Shown: positions 8,118 through 15,455, counted from the stretch's first letter. The stretch is 21,933 nt of DNA from Brevundimonas sp. (GCA_022712235.1 JALAGW010000082.1:1-21933), one strand, 5' to 3'. Notes: generated by a model not told the origin, from the letters alone. Made by a program: numbers and translations.

Positions 8118-8315
8118 ATGACGCAACCGGACAAACCGGCCGAACGCACCGGCCGCGAGGCCGAGAATGAAAATCTGCGCCCGCCGGAACGGGCCGGACA
8201 GCCTCCGCGGCCGGCGACTGAACCCAGGGGCTCCAAGGCCTCAGGCCTATCGACCGAAACCCGGACGGATCCGGGCTCGGGCGAGCCCAATCCCCGACAC
8301 AAGGACAGCCGCTAG
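8118..8315 (+). CDS. Small hydrophilic hypothetical protein
   Basis: 65 residues, starting MTQPDKPAERTGREAENENL, rich in Pro, Arg, Glu, Gly and Ser, with no hydrophobic segment; predicted disordered. GGGAGACG sits a few bases before the ATG and is a reasonable ribosome site. The ORF fills the space between the frameshifted gene (43 bp upstream) and the convergent ligase gene (6 bp). I do not recognise it. Similar short disordered ORFs are common beside stress genes in Caulobacterales, but a GC-rich chance ORF is possible. Confidence 0.45.
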   Translation: MTQPDKPAERTGREAENENLRPPERAGQPPRPATEPRGSKASGLSTETRTDPGSGEPNPRHKDSR

Positions 8316-8321
8316 CCCAAG

Positions 8322-9944
8322 TCAGGGGGCGGCCGAGGGCGCGTCCAGCATGGCTTCCAGCGTATGCAGCTCGTCCGCCTCCTTTGCCGGCTTGTCCCAG
8401 CGGATGCGGCTGATGCGGGGAAATCTCATGGCCACGCCGGACTTGTGGCGTTTGGACCTTTGCAGGCCCTCGAAGGCGACCTCGAGCACCAGGCCGAACT
8501 CGCGCGTCGCCGTGACGGAGCGGACGGGGCCGAAACGCTCGACCGTGTGCTCGCGCACGAACTTGTCGAGCTGTTTCAGCTCTTCGTCGGTGAAGCCGAA
8601 ATAGGCCTTGCCCACCGGGGTGAGCACGTGGACGCCGTCGGCGTCCTCGGTCCAGACCCCGAAGGTGTAGTCGGAGTAGAAGCTCGAGCGCTTGCCGTGA
8701 CCGCGCTGGGCGTACATCAGGACGGCGTCGATCAGATGCGGATCGCGCTTCCACTTGAACCAGGGCCCTCTGGGGCGGCCGGCCTCATAGAGGCTGTCGA
8801 GCCGTTTCAGCATCAGCCCCTCGGCCGACTGCGGATCGCCCGGCGGCGGTTCGGCGCGACGGGCCGCCAGGTCTTCCCAGGTCCGGAAGGAAACGAGCGG
8901 CGACAGGTCGATGCGGTCTGAGCCGATTTCGGCGACGAAGCCTTCCAGGCGCTTGCGGCGCTCGGCGAAGGGCAGGGCGCGCAGGTCTTCGCCATCGGCG
9001 GCCAGAAGGTCATAGGCGCGCACGCCCGCCGGGTGGCTGATCATCAGCCTGGCGTCCGCCGTCTTGCGGTTCAGCCTCTGCTGCAGGTCGCCGAAGGAAG
9101 CGACCCGACCGTCGCGCAGCACCAGAAGCTCGCCGTCGACGACCCCCTCATAGGCCAGGGCGGCCACGACATCGGGAAAGGCGGCGGACACGTCCTCGCC
9201 GGTTCGGCTGTAGAGGCGTTTGACGCCCCCTTCGCTGACCGCCTGGACGCGGATGCCGTCCCACTTCCATTCCGCGGCGTATTCGCCGGGGTCCAGCCTG
9301 GGCAGGTCGACGGCTTCGTCGATCGGTTGCGCCAGCATGACCGGGCGAAAGCGGCCGTGCGCCATGGCCGAGGGGCGCTCGGTCCTGCCGTCCAGCCAGG
9401 CCAGCAGGTCGGCATAGGGCGGGGTCTGGGGGTGCCAGACCTCCTGTATGTCGGCGACCTCGACTCCGCCGAAGTCCGCCGCCGCCTGCCAGGCCAGTCG
9501 CGCCGAGACGCCGACGCGCAAACCCCCGGTCACCAGCTTCAGCAGGGCCCAGCGTCCGTCGGCGTCCAAGGCGTCCAGCCAGCCTTCCAGCAGGCCCTGA
9601 ACCTCGCCGCGTTTGGCGGCGTTCAGGGTGTCGATCACCTCGGACAGTTCCGGCTCGCGGTTGGCGCCGTGACGGGCCGGCCAGATCAGGGCGACGGTCT
9701 CCGCCAGGTCGCCGACATAGTCGTAGGACAGGCGGAAGAGTTCGGGATCGACCCGCCCCTCGACGACCTGACGGATGACGGCCGGCTTGGCGGCGGTGAA
9801 GGAGAGGGCGCCCGTCAGGGCGGCCAGGGCCCAGCCCCGGTCGGGATCGGGGGCGTCGGCCAGGTGGTCGCGGATCAGCCGCAGCTTGGCGTTGCGCGAG
9901 GCCGTGAAGGACAGCCGGTCGAGCAGGGCGGCGAAGGCGCGCAT
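8322..9944 (-). CDS. ATP-dependent DNA ligase of the ligase-associated repair cluster
   Basis: 540 residues. An N-terminal ligase domain (about 1-200) precedes the nucleotidyltransferase domain with motif I EWKWDGIR (catalytic Lys227), then YSRTGED, DGELLV, SAEGLMLKR (motif IV) and FKWKRDP (motif V). A C-terminal OB fold ends in FPRISRIRWDKPAKEADEL. This matches the 'cisplatin damage response' ATP-dependent ligases that sit with an Lhr-type helicase, an MBL exonuclease and PdeM. It seals nicks using ATP via an enzyme-AMP intermediate. The ATG at 9944 overlaps the exonuclease stop by one base (TGATG), indicating translational coupling. Downstream of it, where the helicase normally follows, lie opposite-strand genes. 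Confidence 0.95.
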   Translation of the reverse strand: MRAFAALLDRLSFTASRNAKLRLIRDHLADAPDPDRGWALAALTGALSFTAAKPAVIRQVVEGRVDPELFRLSYDYVGDLAETVALIWPARHGANREPELSEVIDTLNAAKRGEVQGLLEGWLDALDADGRWALLKLVTGGLRVGVSARLAWQAAADFGGVEVADIQEVWHPQTPPYADLLAWLDGRTERPSAMAHGRFRPVMLAQPIDEAVDLPRLDPGEYAAEWKWDGIRVQAVSEGGVKRLYSRTGEDVSAAFPDVVAALAYEGVVDGELLVLRDGRVASFGDLQQRLNRKTADARLMISHPAGVRAYDLLAADGEDLRALPFAERRKRLEGFVAEIGSDRIDLSPLVSFRTWEDLAARRAEPPPGDPQSAEGLMLKRLDSLYEAGRPRGPWFKWKRDPHLIDAVLMYAQRGHGKRSSFYSDYTFGVWTEDADGVHVLTPVGKAYFGFTDEELKQLDKFVREHTVERFGPVRSVTATREFGLVLEVAFEGLQRSKRHKSGVAMRFPRISRIRWDKPAKEADELHTLEAMLDAPSAAP

Positions 9945-10963
9945 CAGTCGTCGTCCTCGTCTTCATAGCCGACCAGATGCAGGGCGCGCGCCGTCAGGCC
10001 CTGCAGTTCAGCCCAGCGGCGCAGGGCGTCGTCGCGGCCATGGGTGATCCAGGTTTCCTGGGGCGACAGTTCGGTCAGGGTGGCGGTCAACTCGTCCCAG
10101 TCGGCGTGGTCGGAGAGGATCAGCGGCAGCTCGACGCCGCGCTGGCGCACCCGCGCCCGCACGCTCATCCAGCCCGAGGCGAAGGCCGTGACAGGATCCG
10201 GGAAACGTCGGCTCCAGCGGTCGGCGATGGCGGAGGGCGGAGCGACGATGATGCGCCCGGCGAAGTCGGCCCTTGATCCCGTAGCCGGGGCGAGCGGTCC
10301 CAGATCGACGCCGAAATGCTCATACAGCCGGTTCAGCCGTTCCAGGGCGCCGTGGACATAGATGGTCTCGTCATAGCCCGCCTCGCGCAGCAGCCGGATG
10401 AGGCGCTGCGCCTTGCCGAGCGCATAGGCGCCGACGAGATGGGCGCGTTCGGGGAACTGCTGGACCGAGCGCAACAGCCGTCCGATCTCCTGGACGTCCG
10501 GCGGATGGCGAAAGACCGGCAGGCCGAACGTGGCCTCGGTGATGAAGACGTCGCTCGGCACGGGTTCGAAGGCGGCGCAGGTGGGATCGCGACGGCGCTT
10601 GTAGTCGCCGGAGGCGGTGATGGTCAGGCCGCCCTGACGGACGGTCGCCTGGGCTGATCCCAGAACATGTCCGGCCGGAGCCAGGGAGAGCTCGACGCCG
10701 CCGACCTTGAGCCGCTCGCCATAGGAGAGGGCCTGGGTGCGCCCGGCGAAGTCCGCGCCATAGCGCTCGCCCATGATGGCCAGGGTCTCGACCGTGGCCA
10801 GGACGGCGCCATGTCCCGCGCGAGCGTGATCGGCGTGACCATGGGTGATGACGGCCCGGTCCACCGGGCGCGGCGGGTCGATGTAGAAGTCGCCCCCCGG
10901 GCACCACAGGCCGGCGGGGGTGGGCTGGAGGACAGAGGCGAGACCTTGGCCGGGCGTGGGCAT
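9944..10963 (-). CDS. Ligase-associated DNA damage response exonuclease (MBL fold, beta-CASP type)
   Basis: 339 residues. The metallo-beta-lactamase metal motif HGHADH lies at 41-46, with His99 in GHVLGSAQ, Asp120 in SGDYK, LSDHADW near 275 and THGRDD near 310. This is the SNM1/CPSF-like nuclease architecture. In this repair cluster it is the presumed end-processing nuclease that prepares ends for the ligase encoded immediately downstream. The acidic C-terminus (YEDEDDD) overlaps the ligase start. AGGAG lies 14 bases before the ATG, a long spacing. It is the first gene of the minus-strand run. Confidence 0.92.
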   Translation of the reverse strand: MPTPGQGLASVLQPTPAGLWCPGGDFYIDPPRPVDRAVITHGHADHARAGHGAVLATVETLAIMGERYGADFAGRTQALSYGERLKVGGVELSLAPAGHVLGSAQATVRQGGLTITASGDYKRRRDPTCAAFEPVPSDVFITEATFGLPVFRHPPDVQEIGRLLRSVQQFPERAHLVGAYALGKAQRLIRLLREAGYDETIYVHGALERLNRLYEHFGVDLGPLAPATGSRADFAGRIIVAPPSAIADRWSRRFPDPVTAFASGWMSVRARVRQRGVELPLILSDHADWDELTATLTELSPQETWITHGRDDALRRWAELQGLTARALHLVGYEDEDDD

Positions 10964-11080
10964 GCGCTTACAGGCGTCTCCTGGTGACGGCCGTCGGCTG
11001 CGGCGACAAGCGCGCCGAGGACGGCAAGGGAGAACGCGGCGGGCTCGTCAGCGTTGCGAGGGTCGGGTCGGCGGCCGGGT

Positions 11081-11106
11081 GGAACGTCGCGAGGGACGAG
11101 GACATT
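11081..11106 (+). promoter_or_regulatory. Weak EcfG-like promoter candidate for the SDR gene
   Basis: GGAAC (11081-11085), a 17-base spacer and CATT (11103-11106), one base off the CGTT consensus. It lies in the 201-bp gap between the divergent exonuclease and SDR genes, about 58 bases before the SDR ATG. Confidence 0.22.
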
Positions 11107-11164
11107 AGATCGGCATCCCCTGCGCCGCCCCTGGCCGGGACAGGCGCCACAACGAGGAAGACCC

Positions 11165-12058
11165 ATGTCGGATCGCCTCGCCATTCAGGATCCGCGCAAC
11201 CAGTATCCCCGACCGCCCTTTCCACGTCAGCCTCAGGCTGAACCCGGCCTGGCGGGCCGGATGATCCCTCGGCCCGACCATGGCGAGGACAGCTATGTCG
11301 GACATGGCCGTCTGAAAGGACGCCGGGCCCTGATCACGGGCGGGGATTCCGGCATCGGCCGGGCGACCGCCATCGCCTTTGCGCGCGAAGGCGCAGACGT
11401 CGCTATCGGCTATCTGCCGTCCGAGGAGGCGGACGCCGCAGAGGTGGTCGCCCTGATCGAGAAGGCCGGGGTGAAGGCCCTGGCCCTGGCCGGAGACGTC
11501 AGGGACGAAGCGTGGAATGCGGCCATGGTCGCGCGGGTGGTGGAGGTTTTCGGCGGCCTGGACATCCTGGTCGTCAACGCCGGTCACCAGCAGTTCCGCA
11601 AGGCGGTGTCGGAGGTCTCGACCGAGGATTTCGATGCGACGCTGAAGACCAACCTCTATGCGCTTCACTGTCTTTGCAAGGCCGCCGCGCCCCATCTTCC
11701 GCCAGGCGCATCCATCATCACCACCGCCTCGATCCAGGCCTATGAGCCCTCGGACATCCTTCTGGACTACGCCACGACCAAGGCGGGGATCGTCGCCTAC
11801 ACCAAGGCCCTGGCCAGGCAGATGATCGAAAAGGGCGTGCGTGTGAACGCCGTTGCGCCGGGGCCCTTCTGGACCGTGCTTCAACCCAGCGGCGGTCAGC
11901 CTCAGGAAAAGGTCGAGCAGTTCGGGGCCCACAGCGCCTTCGGCCGGCCGGGGCAGCCGGTGGAGATCGCGCCGGTCTATGTCCTGCTGGCCTCCCAGGA
12001 AGCCAGCTTCGTCACCGGCGAGGTCTGGGGCGTGACCGGCGGGGCCGGCATCGGCTGA
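11165..12058 (+). CDS. SDR family oxidoreductase (YghA/YdaD general-stress type)
   Basis: 297 residues. A Pro/Gln-rich leader (DPRNQYPRPPFPRQPQ) is characteristic of the extended stress-type SDR group. The NAD(P)-binding motif TGGDSGIG follows at 58-65, NAG at 138-140, catalytic Ser189, and Tyr202 with Lys206 in YATTK. PGPFWTVLQPSGG is the family's substrate-loop block. The substrate is unknown; relatives are general-stress dehydrogenases. The ATG at 11165 has GAGGAAG upstream and begins the conserved leader; an upstream extension is not conserved-looking. It converges on map with 18 bp between. Confidence 0.9.
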   Translation: MSDRLAIQDPRNQYPRPPFPRQPQAEPGLAGRMIPRPDHGEDSYVGHGRLKGRRALITGGDSGIGRATAIAFAREGADVAIGYLPSEEADAAEVVALIEKAGVKALALAGDVRDEAWNAAMVARVVEVFGGLDILVVNAGHQQFRKAVSEVSTEDFDATLKTNLYALHCLCKAAAPHLPPGASIITTASIQAYEPSDILLDYATTKAGIVAYTKALARQMIEKGVRVNAVAPGPFWTVLQPSGGQPQEKVEQFGAHSAFGRPGQPVEIAPVYVLLASQEASFVTGEVWGVTGGAGIG

Positions 12059-12076
12059 TCCATAGCCCGGCTGGAT

Positions 12077-12847
12077 TCAGGCGGCCTGCCGCGCTTCATC
12101 CGGTCGAAGGGTCAGGACCCGGACGCCGTCGCGGGTGACGGCGACGGTGTGTTCGAACTGGGCGGAGAGCTTGCCGTCGGTGGTGACGACGGTCCATCCG
12201 TCGTCCAGGGTCTCGACAGTGCGGCGGCCCTGGTTGAGCATGGGCTCGATGGTGAAGACCATGCCTTCGCGCAGCCTCAAGCCGCTTCCGGGCTTGCCGA
12301 AATGCAGGACCTGAGGCGCTTCGTGCATTTCGCGGCCAATGCCGTGGCCGCAGAAGTCGCGGACGATGGAATAGCCGTTCTTCGTTGCGTGCCGCTCGAT
12401 GGCGTGGCCGATGTCGCCCAGCGTGGCGCCGGGACGCACCGCCCGGAGGCCCTTCCACAGGGCCTCATAGGTGGTCTGGACCAGGCGGCGTGCGGGGCGG
12501 GCCACTTCGCCGATCAGATAGGTCTTGCTGGAGTCGGCGATGAAGCCGTCCTTCTCCAGGGTGATGTCGAGATTGATGATGTCGCCGTCGCACAGGATTT
12601 CGTCCGGTGAAGGGACGCCGTGGCAGACGACCTGGTTGCGCGAGCTGTTGAGCACGAAACCGTAGCCGTACTGGCCCTTGCTGGCCGGGCGGGCCTTCAG
12701 GTCATCGACGATGAAGCGCTCGACCAGGGCGTCGATCTGCAGGGTGCTCATGCCCGCCAGTTTCAGGCCGTCCAGATGGGTGAAGACCGAGGCGAGCAGG
12801 CGGCCCGCCTCGGCCATGAGTTCGATTTCGGCCGGGGTCTTGGTCAT
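12077..12847 (-). CDS. map: Type I methionine aminopeptidase
   Basis: 256 residues with every active-site residue of the pita-bread fold: His76 (CHGVP), Asp94 (NLDIT), Asp105 (ADSS), His168 (GHGIG), His175, Glu201 (TIEPM) and Glu232 (FEHTV), in E. coli-like spacing. It removes initiator methionine from nascent proteins in the cytoplasm. There is no N-terminal zinc-finger extension. The ATG overlaps the stop of the ParD-like gene as ATGA, so the two are translated together from the promoter upstream of the ParD-like gene. Such coupling is not expected for the housekeeping copy; this may be a second, regulated paralogue, though the window cannot show whether another map exists. Confidence 0.95.
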   Translation of the reverse strand: MTKTPAEIELMAEAGRLLASVFTHLDGLKLAGMSTLQIDALVERFIVDDLKARPASKGQYGYGFVLNSSRNQVVCHGVPSPDEILCDGDIINLDITLEKDGFIADSSKTYLIGEVARPARRLVQTTYEALWKGLRAVRPGATLGDIGHAIERHATKNGYSIVRDFCGHGIGREMHEAPQVLHFGKPGSGLRLREGMVFTIEPMLNQGRRTVETLDDGWTVVTTDGKLSAQFEHTVAVTRDGVRVLTLRPDEARQAA

Positions 12848-13080
12848 GCGGCGGCCGTCAGGTCCGAGGGAACGAGGCCAGAGGCGTTGATGTCGGCGCC
12901 GACGCCGGCGGCCTTCAACTCGCGCGCGGCCAGTTCCTGAAAGGACAGGCCCGGGTTCAACTCGCCCAACATGCCGATCCTGATCCAGAAGGCGGCCTGG
13001 GCGTTGATGGACCGGCATGAGGCCTTGCTGGCCCGGCGCAACTGCTCGTGCAGTTCGTCCTCGATGTTGACGATGCCCAT
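12844..13080 (-). CDS. ParD-like antitoxin-family protein coupled to map
   Basis: 78 residues, MGIVNIEDELHEQLRRASKA then CRSINAQAAFWIRIGMLGEL. The early beta-strand followed by amphipathic helices, with the 'RSINAQAAFWIRIGMLGE' block, fits the ParD-like (ribbon-helix-helix-related) family. Such proteins usually bind operators as dimers. The tail 'LSFQELAARELKAAG' is helical, as in antitoxin C-termini. No ParE-type toxin is adjacent; the coupled partner is the methionine aminopeptidase. GAGG lies eight bases before the ATG. A 30-bp palindrome starts 13 bp upstream, consistent with autorepression by this protein. Confidence 0.8.
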   Translation of the reverse strand: MGIVNIEDELHEQLRRASKASCRSINAQAAFWIRIGMLGELNPGLSFQELAARELKAAGVGADINASGLVPSDLTAAA

Positions 13081-13092
13081 GGGCTGATCCTC

Positions 13093-13122
13093 AATATATG
13101 TTTCGTATATGAAGCATATATT
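13093..13122. promoter_or_regulatory. 30-bp imperfect palindrome, probable operator of the ParD-like/map operon
   Basis: Outer arms AATATATG (13093-13100) and CATATATT (13115-13122) are perfect inverted repeats. Inner TTC (13102-13104) and GAA (13110-13112) also pair, leaving four mismatched positions of 30. The site is strikingly AT-rich in a GC-rich region and ends 13 bases before the ParD-like start codon, overlapping the candidate -10. Ribbon-helix-helix antitoxins commonly bind such sites. Confidence 0.65.
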
Positions 13123-13141
13123 TAGGTGTCGGGAAGGGCAA
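13113..13141 (-). promoter_or_regulatory. Housekeeping-type promoter candidate for the ParD-like/map operon
   Basis: On the minus strand TTGCCC (13141-13136), a 17-base spacer and TATGCT (13118-13113) resemble a sigma-70 promoter. The -10 lies inside the palindrome, so binding there would block initiation. Confidence 0.45.
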
Positions 13142-13144
13142 GCG

Positions 13145-13166
13145 CGCGCGGTGATCCGCCCGCGCG
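13145..13166 (-). terminator. GC-rich hairpin between two minus-strand operons
   Basis: CGCGCGG and CCGCGCG pair around an 8-base loop, 12-33 bp after the metallophosphoesterase stop. No T-run follows, so intrinsic termination is doubtful; it may mark the end of the upstream operon. Confidence 0.3.
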
Positions 13167-13177
13167 ACCCGGGCGCT

Positions 13178-14008
13178 TCAGACTTCGAAGACGCGGTAGG
13201 GCTTGTCGCCGAGGGTGCGCAGGACGGGCAGGGCGACATTATAGACCGGCACCCCGCGCGCGGTGCGGCCTTCCGGGGCGCCGCGGTGGGCATGGCCGTG
13301 GACCACCAGCTTGACGTTGTCGTAGCGGTCGACGACCTCGCCGAGACGCGAGGAGCCGAGGAAGGGGTGGATTTCGGGCGGTTCGCCGACCACCGTATCG
13401 ACGACAGGCGAATAGTGGAGCAGAACCACGCTGCGTTCGGTTCGCAGGGTGCGGATCGAATTCTCGATCAGATTGGCGTCTTCGACGGCCTCCTGGACGA
13501 AGTGCTTGATCGAGGCCTCGCCGAACGGGCTGAGCATGTAGCGGCCGAAGCCGCCGACGAAGCCCTTGCCGCCGGCGAACCCCACCCCCTCGATCTCGTA
13601 GGACTCTCCGGTCAGCATCTTGACCCCGGCCTCCGACATCAGGCGCGACACCTCCTGGGGCTGTCCGCACTCATGCTCATGATTGCCCAGGACGCCGACC
13701 ATGGGGATGCGGCAGGCGCGCAGGTCTTCCAGCAGGTTCTCGACCTCCGCGGTCTTGCCGAAATTGACCAGGTCGCCGCACAGGCACAGGACGTCGGCCT
13801 CTTCATGGACCTGGTCGAACAGGTCGCGGTAGACGCGGTGCGAGGTCTCGCCGACATGCAGGTCGCCGACGGCGGCGATGCGAAGCTTCTTGCCGGGGCC
13901 GGCTTCCATGCCGGGCTGCGGCGTCTGGGCGTCTGACGTCTTGGGGTCCGACGTCTGGGGGTCCGACGTGGGGGCCTCCGCTTTGGCGCGCTCAGTAGAC
14001 GGGGTCAT
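13178..14008 (-). CDS. Calcineurin-like metallophosphoesterase
   Basis: 276 residues. A disordered, repeat-bearing N-terminus (1-40) precedes the catalytic domain with all metallophosphoesterase blocks: GDLHVG (Asp49, His51), GDLVNFG (Asp79), GNHEHE (Asn109, His110), LLHYSPV and the C-terminal HGHAHRG. There is no signal peptide, so it acts in the cytoplasm on an unknown phosphoester (cyclic nucleotide, nucleic acid or protein). The ATG at 14008 has a strong GGAGGAA just upstream, inside the end of the nucleotidyltransferase gene, and the genes overlap by 17 bp. This supports co-translation and a functional link. Confidence 0.9.
   Translation of the reverse strand: MTPSTERAKAEAPTSDPQTSDPKTSDAQTPQPGMEAGPGKKLRIAAVGDLHVGETSHRVYRDLFDQVHEEADVLCLCGDLVNFGKTAEVENLLEDLRACRIPMVGVLGNHEHECGQPQEVSRLMSEAGVKMLTGESYEIEGVGFAGGKGFVGGFGRYMLSPFGEASIKHFVQEAVEDANLIENSIRTLRTERSVVLLHYSPVVDTVVGEPPEIHPFLGSSRLGEVVDRYDNVKLVVHGHAHRGAPEGRTARGVPVYNVALPVLRTLGDKPYRVFEV
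13925..13969 (-). repeat. Three tandem 15-bp units in the metallophosphoesterase N-terminus
   Basis: The units encode TSDPQ, TSDPK and TSDAQ. They keep the frame, share the core GTCNGACGT on the plus strand and lie in a disordered linker before the catalytic domain. Copy number could vary between strains. Confidence 0.75.
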
Positions 14009-14771
14009 GGCGTTCCTCCAGGCCCTTGCCCACCACGTCGCCGAAGCCCCATTCGGTGATGTCGGCGATATAGTCGCGAGGGCTGAACAGACGCCCGCGA
14101 CACACCCTGACGCGCGGCGCAGGCAGGTCGACCTGGGCTTCCAGCCGCTCCAGAAGTTCGGTCATCAGCCAGGCCGGCACGAGGCCGCGCTCGGTGGGAT
14201 AGGCGAAGCGGAAGTTGAGCAGGTGGGCCATCAGGACCTCCCAGTAGAGGTCCATCTGGTCCAGCATGGACTTCCAGTCGATGGCGTCGGACTGCTTGAG
14301 GATGACGTGGTTCACATCGGCCCCGTCATAGCGATAGCGATCCTGGATGAAGACCTTGGACAGGATCAGGGCCGTGGGCGGGGTGATGGTCACCTCGTGG
14401 CCGTAGACCGTGATCCGGTCCTCGCCAAACCAGCTGTCCGACACCGCGATGGTCCCGTTCGACATGGCGAAGATGACGTCGAAGAAGTGTTTGTCGTCCT
14501 TCCACACCTTGGCGATCCAGCGCTCGTCCTCGACATCCGTCCGATAGCCGCGGGCCTGGAAGTAGGCGAGGATACGCGGGTAGTCGCCGGGTTTGCAGAA
14601 GACGTCCAGGTCCTTGGTCGGACGGCGGATGCCGGTATAGGCCGTGACCGCATAGGTGCCTGAAAGCAGGAAGGGCACGCCGGATTCCTTCAGCAACCTC
14701 AGGCTTTCCTCGTAGAAGGCCATGGCCTCGGGCGGCGGTTCAAAGGCGGGATCGGCGACCGTGTCGGACAT
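13992..14771 (-). CDS. Nucleotidyltransferase-fold protein (MNT/AbiEii-like)
   Basis: 259 residues. After a helical start, LLSGTYAVTAYTGIRRPTKD then LDVF (35-58) has the nucleotidyltransferase pattern: a small-residue turn followed by Asp54-x-Asp56. A third acidic residue, Asp98, lies in the strand HFFDVIF. The remainder is helical, with Trp-rich blocks. Members of this broad fold transfer nucleotides to RNA, proteins or small molecules, and some act in toxin-antitoxin or phage-defence pairs. The target here cannot be told. The ATG at 14771 follows AGGAA by 12 bases; longer upstream reading is not protein-like. It overlaps the metallophosphoesterase by 17 bp and has an EcfG-like promoter. Confidence 0.75.
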   Translation of the reverse strand: MSDTVADPAFEPPPEAMAFYEESLRLLKESGVPFLLSGTYAVTAYTGIRRPTKDLDVFCKPGDYPRILAYFQARGYRTDVEDERWIAKVWKDDKHFFDVIFAMSNGTIAVSDSWFGEDRITVYGHEVTITPPTALILSKVFIQDRYRYDGADVNHVILKQSDAIDWKSMLDQMDLYWEVLMAHLLNFRFAYPTERGLVPAWLMTELLERLEAQVDLPAPRVRVCRGRLFSPRDYIADITEWGFGDVVGKGLEERHDPVY

Positions 14772-14801
14772 GTGAGCGTGGGTTCCTGAACAGGGCAGGG
14801 G

Positions 14802-14827
14802 AACGGAGCCACGAAGGCTTGGGTTCC
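14802..14827 (-). promoter_or_regulatory. EcfG/SigT-type promoter for the nucleotidyltransferase-phosphoesterase pair
   Basis: On the minus strand GGAAC (14827-14823), a 17-base spacer and CGTT (14805-14802) match the consensus exactly. Initiation about 7 bases on leaves a leader of roughly 24 bases carrying the AGGAA ribosome site before the ATG at 14771. This is the best-placed stress promoter in the window. Confidence 0.6.
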
Positions 14828-15035
14828 GCCGCGCCCCGTTGGGAACGGAGTTGAACAGGTCGCTCAGGGCCCCGCGGCGAACTGGCTTCCCCTGTCGCTG
14901 CAAGGGAGCCTCAGCCTGGCGTAGCGTCGGTAGGGCGCGGCCGTCCGATCGAAACGACGCTGCACGGATGGAAGACGTGTGAACCATCTCACGGCCAGGC
15001 AGTTAGCCTAAGCTAGGCATTAGGGAGAGGGTGGC

Positions 15036-15455
15036 ATGGGCATCCATGGACTATCGCGCGGATGGGGTCGACCTCTGCATCGTCTGCTGCTGGCGTTTCC
15101 GATCGGCCTGTTCACCTTCGCCCTGTTTATGGACATCGCCTATCTGAAGACCGCCGAGATCCAGTGGACGAACTTCTCGGCCTGGCTGATCACCGGGGCC
15201 CTGGTGTTCGGCGGGATCGCCGGCGTCTTCTCCATCGCCGATTTCGTTCTTGGCGCTCGTCGCGGATCGCGCCGGGCCCTGATCCATCTGGTCGCGCTCG
15301 CCCTGGCCTGGGTGCTGGGACTGTTGAACGCCTTCAAGCACAGTCAGGACGCCTGGAGCTCGGTCGGCGCTTTTGGCCTGACCCTGTCCATTCTTTGCAC
15401 CCTGCTGGTCCTCGTCGCCGGCTGGATCGCCTATTCCGCGCGGGAGACCCTCTGA
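15036..15455 (+). CDS. DUF2231-type four-helix membrane protein
   Basis: 139 residues with four hydrophobic segments (about 15-35, 47-70, 80-97, 110-133). The opening 'PLHRLLLAFPIGLFTFALFMD' pattern is typical of DUF2231 proteins, with histidine and aspartate residues at helix ends. The function is unknown; such genes often lie beside sorbosone-dehydrogenase-like and cytochrome oxidase genes, as here. GGGAGAGG six bases before the ATG is a good ribosome site. The stop overlaps the next gene's ATG by one base (TGATG). A short inverted repeat GCCTA-AGC-TAGGC lies at 15006-15018 upstream. Confidence 0.78.
   Translation: MGIHGLSRGWGRPLHRLLLAFPIGLFTFALFMDIAYLKTAEIQWTNFSAWLITGALVFGGIAGVFSIADFVLGARRGSRRALIHLVALALAWVLGLLNAFKHSQDAWSSVGAFGLTLSILCTLLVLVAGWIAYSARETL

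Noticed and set aside
7681..8754. 357-residue minus-strand open frame
   Set aside because: Runs antisense through the DUF3008-like gene, the small ORF and into the ligase gene in another frame; Arg/Pro/Ala-rich with no domain.
11054..11164. 37-residue N-terminal extension of the SDR
   Set aside because: Arg-rich and unlike the family; the ATG at 11165 has a good ribosome site and begins the conserved leader.
12844..13177. A complete ParDE toxin-antitoxin locus
   Set aside because: No ParE/RelE-fold gene is present on either side of the ParD-like gene; only map follows.
14836..14848. CCGTT-GGG-AACGG inverted repeat
   Set aside because: Five-base arms only; no matching second site, and its relation to the promoter is unclear.
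14772..14987. Upstream extension of the nucleotidyltransferase by 72 residues
   Set aside because: Non-protein-like composition; it would also place the EcfG promoter and ribosome site inside the gene.
14980..15004. TGAAC-N16-AGTT as a stress promoter for the DUF2231 gene
   Set aside because: Mismatches in both elements; not better than chance.
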